Below, piece by piece: positions 61,457-64,000 of a stretch of 64,000 bases of DNA. Positions within the stretch are counted from its first letter, which is position 1. Each line of letters starts with the position of its first letter. The translations under genes and the position numbers were made by a program. Source of the DNA: Abelmoschus esculentus (lineage: Eukaryota > Streptophyta > Magnoliopsida > Malvales > Malvaceae); the NCBI GenBank assembly GCA_035048815.1, contig JAUCBN010000035.1, forward strand, positions 9,746,501 to 9,810,500, written 5' to 3'. The notes below the pieces were generated by a model. The model was not told where the DNA came from, ran no database searches, and saw only the letters and a program-made list of their open reading frames with translations.

Positions 61457-62895
61457 TTACTGTTGTTTGGCCTGCCGATGCGGCTGAACTCTATTGGACG
61501 ATGTGCGGTGCATCAGTGCCGTAACCTCATCCCCTTCTTCCACCTCGTCCATATTGTCTATGTCCATGATTTTTGTTCCGCCCCCTGCCGTGGCAATGGG
61601 TTTTGCTGATTTATGGGACGAACTGTGGTATTCATCAATCTCACGAGACAACGTATCTCTGCTGAGACTGGGCATAGGAATTGGTTCTCTTTGGGGAGAG
61701 TTAAAGACAACTCGCCTCTTGGATGACCTTTGGCTGGGAGGTGATATTTTGGCAGACCTGGCTGGCCTGGAAGGTCCGGTAGCATAAAACTGTTGGTGCG
61801 GCCGTGGCTAGAAAGATGGTTGCGGCCCTGGGGTAGGTGTTGTCTCAGTATAAGGGGCGATAATTATGAACATGTTGACTGGGAACTTTGGAAATTATGC
61901 TCCTGGATGTGGGAAGTTTTGCATCATTATGTGGGCAAGAGTGTTATTGAAATCTCTTTGATATTCCATATATGTTGCTGGTGCAGGTCCATGTGTGACA
62001 TCCTCTGCAAAATCTCCTGATATGGATCTACTGCGGCAGTGGCTTGGGAATCTTTAGGTGCTTCTGCCGTATACTGTCCTCCGATAGTAAAGTCGGCAGT
62101 GAATTGTTGAGGTGTTTCCTACACTAGGTATGCTTGGGTGATCTGCATCACTCTGTGGCAGAATTCTTTTGTCCAGCCTTGCCTTTGTGTTGTGTATTTA
62201 TCGGTTGCTTCTATAAGGACACCTTCAGCAGTGCATAGGGTATATATTAAACTAGGGAAATATAATGGACCTCGTTCTTTCTTACTGCAATCATAAATTT
62301 CTTGAAGAATGATCTCTCCAATATTGATGGTCCTTTTGTTGATGATTAAATGAATGAGCAACAATCTTTTTCTATCAACTGTGCTATTGTGAGAGGTGGG
62401 CATGAGGCGTCGTTTGACAAATGTGCACCAAAGCTTGGCTTGGGGTTTAAGGCTGAGGCTTGTTACACAACCCCTATGGGCACCGGTTTCCCATAGACTA
62501 TTGTCGTAGCAAAGTTCGTCCTTGATAGCCTCGTATTCCTCGATATTGACTGCAAATTCACCATGTTCATCTTGTATGAGGATAACGTCGTAGTAATCGT
62601 TGATTGCCTCGGCATCAAGATTTATTGGCTTGCCCCGGCAATAGACGAACAACGTGTCCTTGTTCGGGCAGTGTGCATAGAATTCTCTTATGATTGTGAT
62701 ATTTGCTATGGGAGGTTGGAGGCAGAATTTTTCCCAATCCCGATCTTTTATTCTGTCGAACAAGAATTGGTCGATGCCGAAGTTTTGTTCAATGGTGTGC
62801 TGGAATCCTTGTTCATCCTATAACTGCCGCACAACGAAAGATCTTTGGAAACGTTCTGCTACGTTACTGCTGGAAAATCGTCTATATGCTGCCAT
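61457..62895 (-). pseudogene. Putative plant transposon protein (Transposase_32-like), broken
   Basis: From ATG at 62895 (MAAYRRFSSSNVAERFQR) an in-frame TAG at 62820-62818 is followed by a clean stretch to 62119. Recognisable blocks are DWEKFCLQPP, TIIREFYAHCP, FVYCRGKPINLDAEAIN, KPQAKLWCTFVKRRLMPTSH, NKRTINIGEII and GPLYFPSLIYTLC. These match the family found in plant retroelement ORFs under the name putative plant transposon protein; its molecular role is unknown to me. After a TAG at the end of this stretch, the frame continues into a Gln-rich tail (ILQRMSHMDLHQQH), then a shifted Ser/Arg-rich, acidic tail ending at 61457. At least two stops and one or more frameshifts. Confidence 0.75.
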
Positions 62896-63388
62896 GGATG
62901 ATTTGAATGTTGATGAGATGTTCTTGAAAGTAGGTTGATAAAGTGCAAGACTGCGGGTAAGAATGCAAAGAGTATTTGTGAGATTTAAAAGATAGTGAGA
63001 GCAAGATTGTCAAGAAAGTAAAAATAGTAAAAATGCAAAGTAAATAAGGCAAAGTAATGAGTCTGCTTATATAAGCTGTAAAAATATGATTGTTAAAAAT
63101 ATAGCCGTTAGGCATTTACTGCCTTTATGCACAGTTACTGCCATGGCAAATTTCTCGGTAGAGAGCCGTTACACTATTTCTGCCTGTTAGGAGTTCTACG
63201 ATTCTAACACAATGTAATGCCGCGGCAACAGACTTCCTGTTGTAGGATAATTTTTTCTGCATTCATAACTTTATTTAAAAAATTAAAAACACTGAACATA
63301 ATAACATAAAATACTGAAAATAAAGAATGTTAAAAATAATAATATATAAACTAATCCTAATATAATAACTAAAATTGAAGGGAAGAGA

Positions 63389-64000
63389 TTATGTTACTTG
63401 TGGAGTGTATGTGAATGGATCTTCCTCTTTCATTATCTCTTTCTGGCCCGTATCTGTCTTCACGAGTTGGTCAGTCCCTTCATTGCATTCGGCCTCTCCT
63501 TTGGGTTTTATTCGTTTTCCGAACAGTCTACTGAGCACGCTGCCCAGGCAGGATGTTTTAGTACCTTTGTTTGGTGTATGGAGAGCCTTACATTCTGCTG
63601 GAGCGTATGAATTTGGAAGATTATAGAAAGTGTTCAACTTGACTTGTTGATCGTTTATTCGCATTGTGAGCTCGCCATTTTCCATATCAATGATGGTGCG
63701 TCCAGTAGCAAGGAAAGAACGAACCAATATGATCGGTGCATTATCGTCGACCTCATAGTCAAGGACAAGAAAGTCGGCAGGAAATATAAACTTGTCAACT
63801 TTCACCAGAATATCCTCAATTTTGCCTTTAGGATGCATATAGGACCGATCCGCAAATTGGAACAGTACTGTTGTTGGTTTTGCTCGTCCTATTCCGAGTT
63901 TCTGAAAAACTAATTTGGGCATTAAGTTGATGCTTGCTCCCAAGTCGCATAGGGCCTTTCCTTTATAACCATCCCCAATCGCACAAGGAATTGTGAAGCA
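63389..64000 (-). CDS. Gypsy (Athila-type) aspartic protease region, partial
   Basis: Open from the window edge to the stop at 63389. The active-site segment LCDLGASINLMPKLVFQKLG is followed by RPTTV-like KPTTVLFQFADRS, GKIEDILVKVDKFIFPADF, VLDYEVDDNAPIILVRSFLA and TGRTIIDMENGELTMRIN, the retropepsin of Athila-type gypsy elements. It contains the catalytic Asp (DLGAS; the family has DLGAS rather than DTGAS) and the second conserved loop near FLATGRT. After the domain come about 85 Lys/Glu-rich residues and a stop, where functional elements continue into reverse transcriptase. The start lies outside the window. Confidence 0.85.
   Translation of the reverse strand, partial: CFTIPCAIGDGYKGKALCDLGASINLMPKLVFQKLGIGRAKPTTVLFQFADRSYMHPKGKIEDILVKVDKFIFPADFLVLDYEVDDNAPIILVRSFLATGRTIIDMENGELTMRINDQQVKLNTFYNLPNSYAPAECKALHTPNKGTKTSCLGSVLSRLFGKRIKPKGEAECNEGTDQLVKTDTGQKEIMKEEDPFTYTPQVT

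Larger units (their letters stand above)
59383..63228. repeat. Scattered CTGCCGCGGCAG-like words across the Athila-like element
   Basis: CCGCGG cores and variants recur: 59423, 60228, GCCTCGGCAG (61246), CTGCGGCAG (62031), GCCTCGGCA (62606), CTGCCATGGCA (63138), TGCCGCGGCA (63219), plus CTGCCTCGAC and CTGCCGC halves. They occur in both LTR and internal sequence. Confidence 0.7.
59070..64000 (-). mobile_element. Athila/Tat-like gypsy-derived element (3' part), nested in the gypsy element
   Basis: On the minus strand: protease ORF (from beyond 64000 to 63389), about 0.5 kb non-coding, a plant-transposon-protein ORF (62895-62119 and decayed tail to 61457), non-coding sequence with GAGGACAA...TTGAGTTTGGGGG phrases, polypurine tract, LTR (60472-59070). 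No reverse transcriptase, RNase H or integrase appears between protease and LTR. Its other LTR is outside the window. Confidence 0.75.

Noticed and set aside
1..64000. tRNA, rRNA or snRNA genes
   Set aside because: No cloverleaf with A and B boxes, no rRNA core and no snRNA motif was recognised by eye. The tRNA-like match at 56169 is a retroelement primer-binding region.

Overview
This 64 kb window is AT-rich plant heterochromatin, probably pericentromeric or a satellite block edge, with one intact host gene. The plant-type LINE, Ty1-copia and Ty3-gypsy lineages, the plant-specific receptor-like cytoplasmic kinase and the degenerate TTTAGGG repeats all indicate a flowering plant, and the kinase and LTR types fit a eudicot. 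LTRs carrying scattered TATCGATAC-type words recall Malvaceae (cotton relatives) to me; that is recollection, not a search result.

Layout. 1-1777: end of a long LTR. 1778-37750: a diverged tandem satellite of about 170 bp per monomer (about 22 kb net), interrupted by a 5'-truncated LINE (2606-3816), a truncated minus-strand gypsy-type element (5125-8009), and a 10.1 kb insertion (18888-29031). The last holds a decayed full-coding-length LINE on the minus strand plus a 4.6 kb pyrimidine-rich (minus strand) leader. The satellite shows 5-, 7- and 9-monomer higher-order periods, and its last six monomers (36721-37750) are inverted. 37751-39135: 3' end and LTR of another retroelement. 39136-41230: AT-rich DNA with foldback structures whose loops are degenerate telomere-like repeats.

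41495-46669: a complete but decayed Ty1-copia element (minus strand) with a perfect 5 bp target duplication. It splits what looks like an old LINE ORF1-like fragment. 46670-49751: AT-rich intergenic DNA. 49752-51833 (minus): a complete seven-exon RLCK-VI/RBK-like kinase gene of 390 codons with all catalytic motifs and GT-AG introns. 52760-52960: a Mutator-like MITE in the kinase upstream region, whose sister copy at 24751-24952 sits in the LINE leader.

53162-59069: a plus-strand Ty3-gypsy element (5' LTR with a nested MITE, decayed gag-pol). It is interrupted in its RNase H region by a minus-strand Athila/Tat-like element (59070 to beyond the window) that keeps a protease and a plant-transposon-protein ORF but shows no reverse transcriptase between them.

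Apart from the kinase, no gene here looks functional. The insertions can be ordered: satellite, then LINE and LTR insertions into it; a 508 bp duplication in the LINE leader, then the MITE; gypsy element, then MITE and Athila-like insertions into it.
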